Of a stretch of 64,000 nucleotides of DNA, positions 1 through 10,689 are shown one piece after another. Made by a program: the position numbers and the translations under genes. Location of the stretch: contig CM069869.1 in assembly GCA_036172665.1 (NCBI GenBank), positions 1,736,001 to 1,800,000 of the forward strand, written 5' to 3'. How positions within the stretch are numbered: the first letter of the stretch is position 1; each line of letters begins with the position of its first letter. The notes beneath the pieces were generated by a model. The model had not been told where the DNA came from, made no database searches, and saw only the letters and a program-made list of their open reading frames with translations. The DNA comes from Prosopocoilus inquinatus (taxonomy: Eukaryota > Arthropoda > Insecta > Coleoptera > Lucanidae).

Positions 1-1555
1 AGTGCCCACAAGGGGGCGTTATCGCCCACTTTGAGAAAGACTGGGATAGACTGAATTAGTAAAAGAAAAGTTAATTATATGAGTCAGAAATTCTAGACAA
101 TAAGGTAGACTTAGAGACACCATGTCAAATGATAAAAGATCAATACCAATGCTTTTTGACTTAATAGTATTAAAAGCATTAAGAACGACTTCAGAGGAAA
201 CCGTAGGAATATTACAAAAACTATTCGTATTTTCTCTAATACCATTATTAAAAAAATTAACAACACTTTCATCAGTAAATGATGTATTTACGGCGTTTGC
301 AAAGCAATTATTTATAGTATCAGGATCATTGACATTTGAGGGAAGTTTATTAACATTCCGTTTGTTATGAACATTTAAAATATTCAGATTTTTCCACAAT
401 TGATAGGAATTCTTAACATTGGCATTTAGCACATGCTCTATATAAGCTCATTTTCCACGGCGTATAACGACAGTGACCAGGTTCCGCATTTGCTTATAGT
501 AAATCCATTTCGCTTCGGTATCTGCTCTAGTACAATTTATATTAAATAGAGACAATTTATATCGATTTAGAGCGTTATTTCTATTTCGGATCATAATTTT
601 GATAGTACCAGTTATCCATGGCATTTTATTTTTAATGTTTACTTTCTTTTTTCGAATGGGAGCAACTTTATCAAAAACGAAAATAATTGCTTGGTTTAGA
701 ATGTCAACTTTTTGATTAATGTCATGCGTAGATAAAATTGAATGCCAATTAACTGTTTGCATTAAGGCATCAAACTCATTATGATCAATTCTACAAATAT
801 CTCTAAAGTACGTGAATTTAATACCAGTTAGAGTTTTAGGAACATTGTAATAGCAATATGTAAGCGAATGTTCTGTTTAATTATCTAGCGTGTGAACGCC
901 CGTTTTGCATACGGCATCCATATTACTTACAAATATTAGATCTATGAGTGTACTTGATTTATTGGTTACTCTAGTGGGTTGGTTAATTACTTGGCTCAAA
1001 CCAAAACTAACTGTGATATTACATATAAAAATGTCTGTAATCGATATTTTTTTTTCAAAAAATCGATATTGAAATCGCCTATGCAAATAATGTCATCATG
1101 CAAAGAAGACAAATCAGATAGATTATCGTATAGTGAGTTTAAATTGGAATAATGAATATCTGGCGGCTTGTAAATTACACTTACTCACAGTTTCCGCCCA
1201 GCGATAACTACAGTCATGCAAAGTTGGTCAATACGGTTACTTTCATCGACAACGACAGATTCTATTTGTTCACAATGGAAAAAATGACGAACATATAAAC
1301 AAACACCACCACCTCTATTTACAAAACGGTCTTTTGATATTGATATTGATAGCAGTTGAGGAGATATTATCAAACAACCAAGATTGCGATATTCCTAATA
1401 TATCAATATTCTGTGATAAAACAAAGTTCTTAAAATCGTCAAATTTGTTCAAAAGCGATCTAATATTTATATGTGCGATAACTAAAGAGTCTGTATTACT
1501 GCCACCAACAACATCATATTCTAACAAATGTGTCACAATGATATAATAAAGCATC
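1..1555 (-). pseudogene. LINE ORF2 fragment: endonuclease plus start of reverse transcriptase
   Basis: The endonuclease begins around 1555 with a HINIRSL motif, followed by an ISQSWL motif where the family normally has E in E-T-W-L, so the catalytic Glu is Gln here. A frameshift near 1340, next to a GATATT repeat, moves the frame. The GGGVCLYVR stretch follows at about 1330-1280 and the IDQLCMTVV strand at about 1230. The C-terminal endonuclease part (1086-877) shows the usual PTR-x-T-x-x-S-x-T-LIDLIF pattern. The frame 762-448 is the linker with PWIT and an RN-x-ALNRYK segment. The frame 432-19 holds the region before RT motif 1, with IKSKSIGID and LTHIIN. At least four frame changes or stops separate these pieces. 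It cannot make an active protein. Confidence 0.85.
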
Positions 1556-1674
1556 AGCGCTTAATTTAAAAGTTGAAACAGAGAAGAATGGAGTGAAGTA
1601 TAAACATTATACAGTAAATATTGAAATGAATTCCCACAATTAAGTAAACTATACATAATATATTTTTATATTTT

Positions 1675-2214
1675 TGAATTTTACCATCGCTGGTCCAAAC
1701 GTTAGGACTGCCGTATTTTTCAATGGCCATTTTTAGTAATTCGTACCTGGATTTGGTAAGGTCTTCTCTTATGAGTATACGAGTTTTTTTTTGGTAGTTT
1801 CTTTGCGTTAAATACTTCCGCTCGTTTTCTATACGATAGAAATTTTATTATAATAGGGCGACTCCTTTCATTAATTTTTGGTTCAATTGGAGTGTCTAGC
1901 TTGTTCCTGATTATTGTTAAAACCAGTAGGTCAGTATTTTCTTCGGGCTGTTCGTCAATACCAAAAATCCTCAAATTGTTCCTCCTGGTATACTGTTCCA
2001 AATCATCAACTTTCTTTTCCAAAACACTCGATTTGTTTTCAAAATATGTTAAGGATTTCTTAATATCCTCCATACCCTTGGTAACATCTAATTTTTTACT
2101 GATTTCAAGCAAAAGATGCTCCGATTGTTGTTTACATATTTTAATAATCATATCTTGGTATATTTTGTCTTCCAGTTTAAATTCACTTTTAGCAATTTTA
2201 TTGCGAGTGTCCAT
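1675..2214 (-). pseudogene. LINE ORF1 (coiled coil plus RRM-like nucleic-acid-binding domain), frameshifted
   Basis: From the ATG at 2214 the first ~60 residues are charged and heptad-like (a coiled coil). They lead into a VDDLEQYTRRNNLRIFGI block typical of ORF1 proteins in CR1-like and L1-like LINEs. RPIIIKFLSYRKRAEVFNAKK follows, the end of the RRM-like fold. In the initial frame the protein stops at 1720. At the A-run near 1785 (T-run on the plus strand) a shift reconnects the normal C-terminal domain in another frame, with LIREDLTKSRYELLKMA and VWTSDGKI readable down to about 1675. One frameshift therefore explains the break. ORF1 proteins bind the element RNA and chaperone reverse transcription. 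It lies directly upstream of ORF2 on the same strand, as in an intact LINE. Confidence 0.85.
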
Positions 2215-2225
2215 GATGAACTAAA

Positions 2226-4380
2226 TAATCGTTAACAGTCTTTAATGAAATGGGAGATCTATACACCTCAGTGTTGTTAAAACGAATATAAATTACTAGT
2301 TTTCTTCTGCACTGGATTAGTTGGCACAACCATTTTTTATATACAATTCGGAAAGCCGTACCTCTATGCACTGAACAGAAAGAAAAATTTATTCAATCAA
2401 TTTTATAATATGAAAATCACGATATTTAAAGCGCCGATGCACACACGTGTTTACCCGATAAACGCCATTCTACTATCTAACAATTTCTTCAGAATTCAAA
2501 ATTCTACCGCCCTTTATAAAAAAAAATAACTTAAATTAGTAATGATTTGAGGCAAAATAGAAAAGCGTAGTCTCCTAATTGCACAAATGATATATTCACT
2601 TACATTTCGGACCTTTACAGAATATTCGTTCGCCCTTGTAAACAGATTAAAGTTCCCCTTTCTTATTAGTTCGCATTCAAGCGAAGGACTATCGGCGCAA
2701 TCAACCTATGAATAGGTGCGTCATTTCGTTTATTAAAACCTATTTTTAAGCTCGCGTCCCTTAGAATTTAAATTAGGAACCTTACGCGCACTCGACCCTC
2801 ATTATTCGGACCCCATTATTACGAGGTGGAGGAGTTCCAGGGCCGAACAACAGATGTTCAATTTTCTCAAAGCGATAAACAATTTATATTCTATTGATTT
2901 CTGTGTGGAAATCGAAGCGGAAGTTGCCTCACGTGTAAATCCACGGTGAAATATACAAGAATAGAAATCTGAACGAATTATAAATTGCACAGACGTGTGA
3001 TGTGTGAGTGCCTCGCTCATACTATGATGACGTCACAATATACGATTCCGATCTCTACTTATAGGTTATTACGATTTACACCAAAAATAAATTCGTTTTG
3101 GTTAAAATTACGATTTATTTTGTAACGTGAACGTATCGAAGTTTTCTATACTTATGTACTGCAAATGTTGTCTCAACGGCAGCAATAATAAATCTGGGTT
3201 TATAAATCGCACGGGACTGCACTATGAATGGGTACACGTTGTATACAAGTAAGGACCTGGAAACTTGACTTTATCAAGGGAACAAATGGGCGGGTTTGTG
3301 AGACGAATTTATATGGAAGGAAACATGAACGAACGTCTACACTCCTGAGGATATGTATGTTACGACTTACAGCATCTCTGGATTCACGCGAAACGATTAT
3401 TATTATTCTTGTTTTTATCTATACGAGAAATGAATAGAATTTTTTTTATCCTGCGTATACAGAAGCGCAGTGAAATAAAAAAAAAGAAATTTTAAATAGT
3501 ATCTAACATTTTTATTACCTTTAATTCTGCACCCAACGCTGACTTTTAGTAGGAATAGGTAAGAATCCAGATTATTGTTTTTGTGCAATTCAGTACACTT
3601 TATTTAATTAAGATACTTTACTAAAATATAAATCAGGTCGAAGTGTGAGTATTCTGCATTAGAAATCATGTTGAAGCATGATACATTTGAAAGCACAAAA
3701 TTAAAAACATGCAGTTTATATGAAGTCTAATGTAAAAAAAGAACAAGCTTGCATTGCACTGCTTTGCAGTTGAATCAACGGTGAGTCAAGGAAAGCTCCA
3801 CGCGTTGCATGAATGCAGTTCCGGGTGAAAGCCAATACTTCAAAAATTCAGCTTCGAACTCGAAATAAATAGCACAAGAGAATTAAGTTCGGGAGAAGTA
3901 CCGCATACGAAGTCGTCGGTTTTACACGCGTTTGATTTTTTTTCGTTATAAAGCTTTTTTAACTCAAAATTATTTTTTGTCAGTCAGTTCTCTAAATTTA
4001 ATTTAAATAAAATGTACCTAAAAGTATCCACGTTCAGCGCAGATGAGTTTAGACAAAATTTAATTCATTGTCGCTTAGAATTTCAGTTCCTGACGTATTT
4101 TATAGAAGTGCATTGATTTTGTTGAACATCCCTTTTCTTCTTTATATTCCGGATTCTATTTTGTGGTAATTTTTAAATTTTAAATAATTCATTCATTTAA
4201 TTTAATTCACATATTGTTTCTTTTTGGAAATCTCTTGTTAACGTACAAAAAATTCTCTCTTAAATTTGAATATATCTTGTTACTGAAAGATTCAGGTTTT
4301 TATTTGAATTATTTTAAAGACTTAAGTAAGTTGAGAAAAATGTAAGGAGTGGATTATTTTCAACTATTCCAAAACACGAA
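2226..4380. other. AT-rich non-coding DNA, no feature recognised
   Basis: Open frames here are short and show no motif I know. The stretch has ordinary A and T runs and no clear inverted or tandem repeat. Confidence 0.5.
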
Positions 4381-4381
4381 A

Positions 4382-4460
4382 GCGAAAAACGATTTGGAGA
4401 TCAATTTCTGGCTTGTTTTACCAAACCAGATGCACTACGAACAAAGAAATTGAGATGCAA
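4382..4460. repeat. Short dispersed repeat shared with 26594-26670
   Basis: About 50 bp around the GCACTACGAACAAAGAAATT core matches the spacer of the inverted repeat at 26.2-27.0 kb. On the minus strand both copies read NFFVRSASGLVKQARN, and their three differences within that stretch are all at third codon positions. The origin is unknown; it may be a fragment of a coding region captured or left by a transposon. Confidence 0.55.
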
Positions 4461-6030
4461 ATTTGTGCGGTTTGTCTAAACGAATGGGGGATAAAAAGGG
4501 GTTGAAAAGTGGGTTCTAATCCCTGTCATCACGTTTTACACGTATAAGTTAACTTTGTGTGAATATAAGTATTTGGATAAATGCGAAACGTCATTAAAAC
4601 TTCACATTGAATGCTACTGACAAACCGAATGCTACTGTAAGTATTTACCGATGAATACACCAATTAACCCTCTTTAAAAATTTCGTTTGAAAACTATACC
4701 CTCGGCGCGAGTGAATTGTGGAAAAGAGTCTCCACTCGCTTAGAATTTTCAGTCACGAATTAAGTCGAATAAGAGAAGATACTTGGAAAAGGTCATCTGC
4801 TGTTGCTTACTCGCTTCAATACCATGTTGTCTACTCACTTCAATACCCTGACGGTATTTATATAATTTTACACCTCATTGTAGGTTAAAACATGGTGTCA
4901 CTTACGTACACAGTTTCAGAGCTTGAAAGAATTACCACAGTCTCCGTTCGTTTCTCATTATTATTTTCTATTTTGTTCTTCTTTTCAAATTTCTAATTTT
5001 TTTCATAATTAATTATTAATTTGAAAGAAACTGTGAAGACAGTTCTGTTACGCACGTAGTTTACAACAGACGCTTCCCCCTAATACGATTAGCGCGAGTA
5101 TGGAGAATGTTTCGCGCGTATAAACTTAAACTCTGTTGCTGCCTTGTTTATTTTTATACTGGTTTTTACCAGACGCCTTGCTTTAACCATAATACATCGG
5201 TGCGCGTCGATCGATTAGAAAAAGTTCCCGAAATTGCGTCAGGTAATTACCGAAGTAATTTCAATCAGTATTGCATCTGAAAGCAAAAACCAAACTAATG
5301 GCGAAGCGGTCGATCACTGATTGCACCTCTGCTGGTGTTGCAAAAAAAAAACAAGAAAATTGGTTCGAACAGAATGCACGTTAACTGGAATCCACACTTT
5401 CCTCCTCGTTAAATCGAAAGATAAAGAATGGGATTTTCAGTTCTCATAAAGGATAAGGTGGATCTTTATTTCAGACGTCCTTCGTGATGCACCGTCCCCA
5501 TTTTCATCTGTGGCTCTTTAAGTATAAAGTAAGGCCGCAGACAAAGGTTCGCGAGGTCTGAATGCAATGCATTTGGGCGAACTCGACGAAAAAACGTGTG
5601 CTTTTGCGCCAAAGTTTAGGTCACGCTTTTAGTCAGATTGTACGACGTTATTTTTATTTTTTGTTTTGATATTACAATCCCCCTGAATCATGCGTATTAA
5701 TTTACTTCCGCCTACGAAGCGTCATAAACATTTTATTTGCAAATATTACAGCCGATAGAAAAACGTAACCAGTGAGATTATATTTCGAGAATGACATGTA
5801 ATGGTGCCACATGACACTGAACAAACGGAGACTTGCGTAACCCAAAACCGGGGAGTTCCGTGCCGTATGCAAAGATTAGATGATAGGGAAAAAGCCTTGA
5901 TCCTAACGAATCAGATTAAGATGAGAAACAAGTCATAATATCTTTAAATACTGGAACGCGCATTACGGACAGTCATTTGTTAGTGATGAAACCTCTAAAT
6001 AAAAACCTTTTCCCCTAATGTCCTGCCAGA
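4461..6030. other. AT-rich non-coding DNA, no feature recognised
   Basis: I see no frame with recognisable motifs and no repeat related to other parts of the window. Confidence 0.5.
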
Positions 6031-6050
6031 AATCATGTAAATCAAGTTAA

Positions 6051-6056
6051 TTTATT
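6051..6056 (-). terminator. Candidate polyadenylation signal AATAAA for the 6091-6318 frame
   Basis: On the minus strand AATAAA begins about 35 nt after the stop codon of the small frame. That is a plausible distance for a very short 3' UTR. The hexamer is common in AT-rich DNA, so it counts only together with the TATA box and frame upstream. Confidence 0.35.
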
Positions 6057-6090
6057 GTTAATAATAAATACATTTCTACTGTACATCGCG

Positions 6091-6318
6091 CTATCTCAGC
6101 CCCTGGTTTCCAAAATTACGTAACAATATGATCAGATCAGAGATTAGTCTGTTCGTGAAGTCATTCAAACGATTTAAAATTTCCAGAGGATTTACATCGC
6201 CCACAGTCAACTGTCTGGAAACCGAGCCTGTTCCATAAAAATTGCCGGCGGTGTCCGACAAACGACCGGTCTGGGATCTATGGTTCCTTACGTCATTCGG
6301 TTCATCTCTTCCGCTCAT
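6091..6318 (-). CDS. Candidate small protein, 75 aa, function unknown
   Basis: An ATG-started frame of 75 codons whose parts sit where a compact gene would have them. A TATAAAA box lies 98 nt upstream of the ATG on the same strand, a short GC-richer leader follows, and AATAAA comes about 35 nt after the TAG stop. The first ~40 residues are polar and rich in Arg, Asn, Gly and Ser, without a signal peptide. Residues ~43-70 look like one amphipathic helix (NPLEILNRLNDFTNRL, then hydrophobic ISDLIILL), which suggests oligomerisation or membrane contact. An overlapping 7-codon upstream frame starts 8 nt before the ATG. I recognise no family. It could be a chance frame; the combination of signals is the only support. 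Confidence 0.38.
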   Translation of the reverse strand: MSGRDEPNDVRNHRSQTGRLSDTAGNFYGTGSVSRQLTVGDVNPLEILNRLNDFTNRLISDLIILLRNFGNQGLR

Positions 6319-6415
6319 TGCTCATGTGATAGCACGTGATAATGTCGGTCGTTCCTTGAGCCTACCCTGACCCCTCCCTCCCCCTCCGCCCTCAACCTTG
6401 TTGGATCGGAATCCC

Positions 6416-6422
6416 TTTTATA
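6416..6422 (-). promoter_or_regulatory. Candidate TATA box for the 6091-6318 frame
   Basis: The minus strand reads GTTATAAAAGGG here. A start about 30 nt downstream (near 6388) would give a leader of roughly 70 nt before the ATG at 6318. The region between is GC-rich (CCTCC runs on the plus strand), unlike the surrounding AT-rich DNA. Confidence 0.35.
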
Positions 6423-7684
6423 ACGTACGCCCTCAATATTCCACTGTCTCGCTTCATTTTGTCTACGGCAGATTTCGGATCGTAACGCAACCTAAAATTA
6501 TTAGGGAATTATAAAGTTTCCGTGTTGGCTCGTAACAATATCAGCTTGAATTTTATTTCTATGTAGCATCAATCAACATTAAATTTAGGTACTTCTAGAG
6601 TTGAGATAATTTCTTTTTCAATTCAATTTTTGCTTTTGTTTAGAATCGCCCTTATAAGAGGGAACAAGGTCTGATCAAAATCTCTTTCCAGGTTTAAGAT
6701 AAGAAATTTACGATTAGCTAAAAATAATTCGGCATTTGACGCTTACTACGAAGTTGCTTATAACAAATTCATATAATTTGTTTACTTAATGGGCCTGTAA
6801 CTGATTGAAACCTTTTTTATTCCATACACTCTTCTCTAAAATGCCACGAACCAGTTTCTGCAACAGCGCCTGCGCGAAAGCCGCCGCTATACAGACGTCG
6901 CAACGTCGACTCATGTTTCAGAACCGTTTGAAATGCCGACTTCTTATTCGTCCTTTACTTCAAATAATCTGACGTCACTTTTTTCCGATTGGTTGGGTCA
7001 TTTTGGCCCGGCTAAGTAACGGGAAGAAGCGGAAATGCGCTTGTAAGGGCCCGTTCTTCCGGGCCATTGTCGATGCCGACACCGTTCGAGAAGGTTGTAT
7101 GTTATATCATCTCGTAGACCCGTGCAGAATTACCCTTAGCAAGTTCATACAGTTCTACTGGAATTCGTTAGACTCGACGTCTCCTGTAAATTGCTATAGT
7201 AGCATTTTTTCCAAACGATCTGTTTAATTGAGCAGGTTAAAAAATCTCCGTTAAAATTTTTTTACATACTTTTCGATTTTTTAATTTCTTTTAATTTTCT
7301 TGATAATTTTGATAATTGACCGTTTTTCACGCTCCAACTCGTCTGTCAGAGGACACGAAAATATGATCTTTGGCCTCGCGAGAGCCCTGACAACAAATCC
7401 ATTCGAGACACACCTTCTTCGAGATGCAGCTTATCCAAAAAGCTGCTGGTTAACTTATTCTTAGACAAAGAGCTAACGAGTGAAAATCATCTCGGATAAC
7501 ATTCTTGCTAACTTTCAAGTGCTGTCTTGGAAATGCAAAAATTTAAACAGAAATAAATTAGATAAGCTAAAACTGTCTTTTAAACAATAAGAGCTAGCGG
7601 GTGGACCGTTTTAAGTCTTTAACGCAACGCAAAAAGCACCGTGCTGGAGAAAATACTTGTTCTCTTTAAATGTGACTTTGGAAC
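6423..7684. other. Non-coding DNA, no feature recognised
   Basis: The frame at 7003-7227 starts with ATG and is rich in Lys and Cys, but shows no motif. I see no repeat shared with the rest of the window. Confidence 0.45.
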
Positions 7685-7990
7685 CATCGCGATCCGATTT
7701 TCTGAACCCCTTCCAACAATTTAAATGAAATCAAAACTAGTTAAATTCAACTACAGAATCAAAGCAGCGTTTGTTTTCTTCAAGCACAAGATTCGTTTTA
7801 AAACGAAAGCAATCCCGCAACCGAGTTATCTTGTATATGTGTGCCATTGTTTGCAGAACAAAAAAGAGGCGTCAGTGCGCTTGCGGGAGTACTCACGAGT
7901 AGCTTACACTTTCTTAACATAAAAAAAGAACTCTAACATGCGCCAGCGTACACCGCTCGCGAAACTAGACGCGGGCACATAATTAACCAA
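7685..7990 (+). repeat. Solitary diverged copy of the ~253 bp satellite unit plus its 3' flank
   Basis: This stretch matches the tandem units at 10.7-13.2 kb: the CAATTTAAATGAA start, the TTCGTTTTAAAACGAA palindrome at about 7793-7808, the poly-A/GCGTC segment, and the GGGAGTACTCACG block near 7886. After it, the AACTCTAACATGCGCCAGCGTACACCGCTC... tail (7930-7985) corresponds to the sequence after the last array unit (13205-13280). This solo copy with the same flank suggests an ancestral ~300 bp dispersed element from which the array expanded. Confidence 0.75.
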
Positions 7991-10060
7991 AAAACAAACA
8001 AAGGGCGTTACCCCAAGTGAAGAAAAAGGTTAGGAGCAGTGAATGTAATCGATTTGTGTGCCGCAACTCAGACAAAATAGTGAGTAACTTGGGATTACTA
8101 GTGCATTGCCAAAGTTTTCCATTATAATATTATAAACGTAAAATTTGGCTCCGCGTATGGTAATTATCCTTCTGGGAAAATTGCACCGGTGCAATATCGT
8201 CATCAACAAGTGGCCATTCATTTCACTGCAGAATGCTTTCGAGGTCCATCGTTCACGGACGCAATAATAAATCACTTACAATGCACCCGATGGTCGTTCA
8301 CTTCGAGTAGCACGGTGTTAGTCACCTCCTACGGCCAATAAAAAAGACATCGACGTTCACCGAACTGACCATAAATCACCGACGCGACGACTATTACCAT
8401 CGTCGGACCAGCCGACCGAACGCGAATGATTGTCTTCAACTGCGGAATTTTTTTATTAATGATTAAATTGTTCCCCGGGCATTTAATCGATATGCTGGCG
8501 GGTAATGCCGCGTTCACGCTTATGCAGGCAACTTTTACCTAACAATCGAACATCGAATTTAGTTTATCACCGTATACTTAGAAAATTTAAAATTTAAGGA
8601 ATTTGCTGAGTTACTTTAAACAAATTTTACCAAGCGGATGAACCGTTCATTTCTCGATAAATTGAAAGGTACATTTGGGACTATCCGTGTTTCGTACGAT
8701 TTCTTTGTTTCAACAGAGGAATCCACTTTTTGTTTTCGCTTGCTAATTTTGGGCTTCTCTTAATTTAAATAACAGAACCTTGCAGAATCAAGTGCAACGA
8801 AGATCGAATACGTGAGAGCATCGCTGAGGTCACGGACGTCCGGCAGTTGGCAACCAACGACACACACGAAAATCGACGTGCCGGCCGACTTTAGGTGGTG
8901 GGCACTACGAGACAGCTGAGTGAGGTTTGACATCTACATGCGAGCAATCCTTATGACCTTCGCCAAACGTAACGTATCATTTTAATTATGTTATATATTT
9001 AATAATAAATTGCGCTGCGTTATATTTAAGTCTGAAAGAGTCTCTCTTCACATTTTATGAAGTTTAATATTGACTGTTATTGAAGTTTATGTAAGAGATT
9101 AAGTCACTTATTTTCAACACAGCGTACGTGTGATCTGTTAGGGTCAGGCTTGTTATGCCATTGTCTTTTGTACTGCCATATTGTTTACCTATTGCTTTAT
9201 TATACGTTTTTGGTGTGATCTGTGGTTTTGTTGCTACGAACAATTATTTTTGGATGAGAGAGGGGGTTATTCTCCTGGAAATTTTTCGAAATTATGGAGC
9301 ATGCTGCGATTCTTGGACGATGGTTCCGCAGTGGCGTAGAAATCAGCCACGGTTGCTCCTCCTAGCACCCATCTTCCGAGAACAGAACTAGCTCACGACA
9401 GCTGATTGTCTTCTTCAGCACTAATTTGCTACCGTTTTTCGTAAATTATTCAGGAGATAAAGTATATTCATTCATTTCTATTGTGACAATACTTCAACGC
9501 ATTTTAATTTCAAGATTTGCGCTCTCTAATAACAGTCTTCCATTCGTAGAAATGAAACCTCATCTCTTAAAAGTTACGCGAAAATCACTGTGTAATAAAA
9601 GCTATTTGAAAATGAAATGGAGCAAACTGTGGCGAACTATTTTGGCTCTGAAAGTACCCCTACTCTTAGCTTTTCTTTCTTCTTTCTTTTTCGAAAACTT
9701 GTTGGAGTTCGCGTGTTGATTTAAATATGTTCCGTCGTCTGAACTGACAGAGATACTGTTTGAAAGTGTCAACTGTACAAATAACGCTGATGTGGGTAAA
9801 CTATTCAACGTAGATGTTCGGAGTTCTCCTCCGCATTGTAACACAGGCGTACGTGTTAAAATACTGAACAAACAAGATGCTCGAATAACCTGACAGGAAT
9901 CCATGTTTTAAATGCGCGCTCGAAGTACCAAACGCGTATAACGTAGTGTCAGTTTGATGTACAGGGGTAATTTGTCTTGCGAATGTATGCATTCAGCAGG
10001 AGAAATAAAAATTACGTTAGATTCAGGCAATTTCACAAATTCATTAGCACATAAATGCGC
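7991..10060. other. Non-coding DNA; part of a dispersed repeat (family I) at 9300-9425
   Basis: Nothing coding is recognisable. Minus-strand sequence at about 9300-9425 resembles plus-strand 40325-40445, sharing an AATCAGCTGTC core and a GGCTGAT-x-x-x-TACGCCA block (family I). The rest appears unique within the window. Confidence 0.5.
9300..9425 (-). repeat. Dispersed repeat family I, copy 1
   Basis: Read on the minus strand it begins GCTGAAGAAGACAATCAGCTG. The sister copy at 40330 begins GCTGAGGAAGATAATCAGCTG. Similarity continues at lower identity for about 100 bp. It carries a CTGAnGA box and a GACA/TGTC stem but lacks the GAAA of a hammerhead ribozyme. Confidence 0.5.
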
Positions 10061-10151
10061 CTTTAGTTTGGATTGATTAGTTTGGATGGATTGTGAAAAG
10101 CAGTTAAGCTGCTTTTCACAATGCATTATAACAAGCCATCCAGACTGATCC
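10060..10151. repeat. Strong hairpin (miniature inverted repeat)
   Basis: ATTGTGAAAAGCAG at 10090-10103 is the exact reverse complement of 10109-10122, leaving a 5 nt loop. Outer arms AGTTTGGATGG (about 10079-10089) and CCATCCAGACT (about 10136-10146) pair again after an asymmetric bulge of ~13 nt on the 3' side. The fold could be a microRNA-like precursor or a foldback remnant; the sequence alone does not decide. Confidence 0.6.
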
Positions 10152-10399
10152 AGAAAATTCGATGTTCAGCACGTTCCAATTTATCTGGCTGTTGATCAGT
10201 TGATCAGAAGAATTATTACGCGTTGATTTATAATAATAACAACCAAAGCTGCAGGGTTAAATGCTAATGGGGTATTCTTATTTGTTTAAACTGTATTTGA
10301 AATATTTGTTAGTATATGTGCAATTAATGCTCGTCAATTTAGCGTAAAATTTATTAAATTCGTAAACCCATCTAATATTTCTGTTTTTTATGCTTTATT

Positions 10400-10620
10400 A
10401 CGCATTGCGCGTGTTTGATCCAAGTTTTATGGGACTGCGCCAACTGTAATTAACCGTGAAAATATTTTCCTGGCAGCGAGGTCGATCGTTCCGTCGGGGG
10501 GCGAACGGTGTAGGTGAAGGTGTTGCGCACTCAGTGGAGGCGGCGTGGGGGATTACAACAGATGTTACAGTAAAGGTCGCCACGCAACAAATATTAGCAC
10601 AAGGATAAGGGGGAATACAT
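10400..10620 (+). repeat. Dispersed repeat family D, copy 1
   Basis: Shares the ordered blocks GGGACTGCGCCAACTGTAA, the CGATCGTTCC segment, CACTCAGTGGAGGCGGCGTG and the following GGGGATT with copies at 20985-21130 and 46575-46770. The copies are diverged with indels. The family is unidentified; GCGCCAAC-type boxes recall primer-binding regions of LTR elements, but no LTR pair is visible. Confidence 0.6.
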
Positions 10621-10689
10621 GGCCGAGAGAGTGTATTCCTAAAAGACCCAAAAGGTACAAAACCGTACGATCCGTTCCAACAATAGTGT

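Larger units (their letters stand above)
1..2225 (-). mobile_element. Decayed non-LTR retrotransposon (LINE, CR1/L2-like), 5' part, runs off left edge
   Basis: Read on the minus strand, this segment has the order of a two-ORF LINE: a coiled-coil/RRM-type ORF1 (2214 down to about 1675), then ORF2 with an apurinic-type endonuclease (about 1555-877), a linker rich in Arg and Asn (762-448) and the beginning of the reverse transcriptase (432 to the edge). The reading is spread over several frames, so the copy is dead. Jockey-superfamily, CR1/L2-like affiliation is inferred from the ORF1 type and from motifs such as the IKSK-x-x-GID stretch before the RT. Catalytic RT motifs and the 3' end lie outside the window. 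Its sequence differs from the LINE at 61737-63710, so this is a second family. Confidence 0.85.

Noticed and set aside
9300..9425. Hammerhead-like CTGAAGA with a GACA/TGTC stem (minus strand)
   Set aside because: The GAAA box is missing in both copies of this repeat (also 40330), so the core cannot form.
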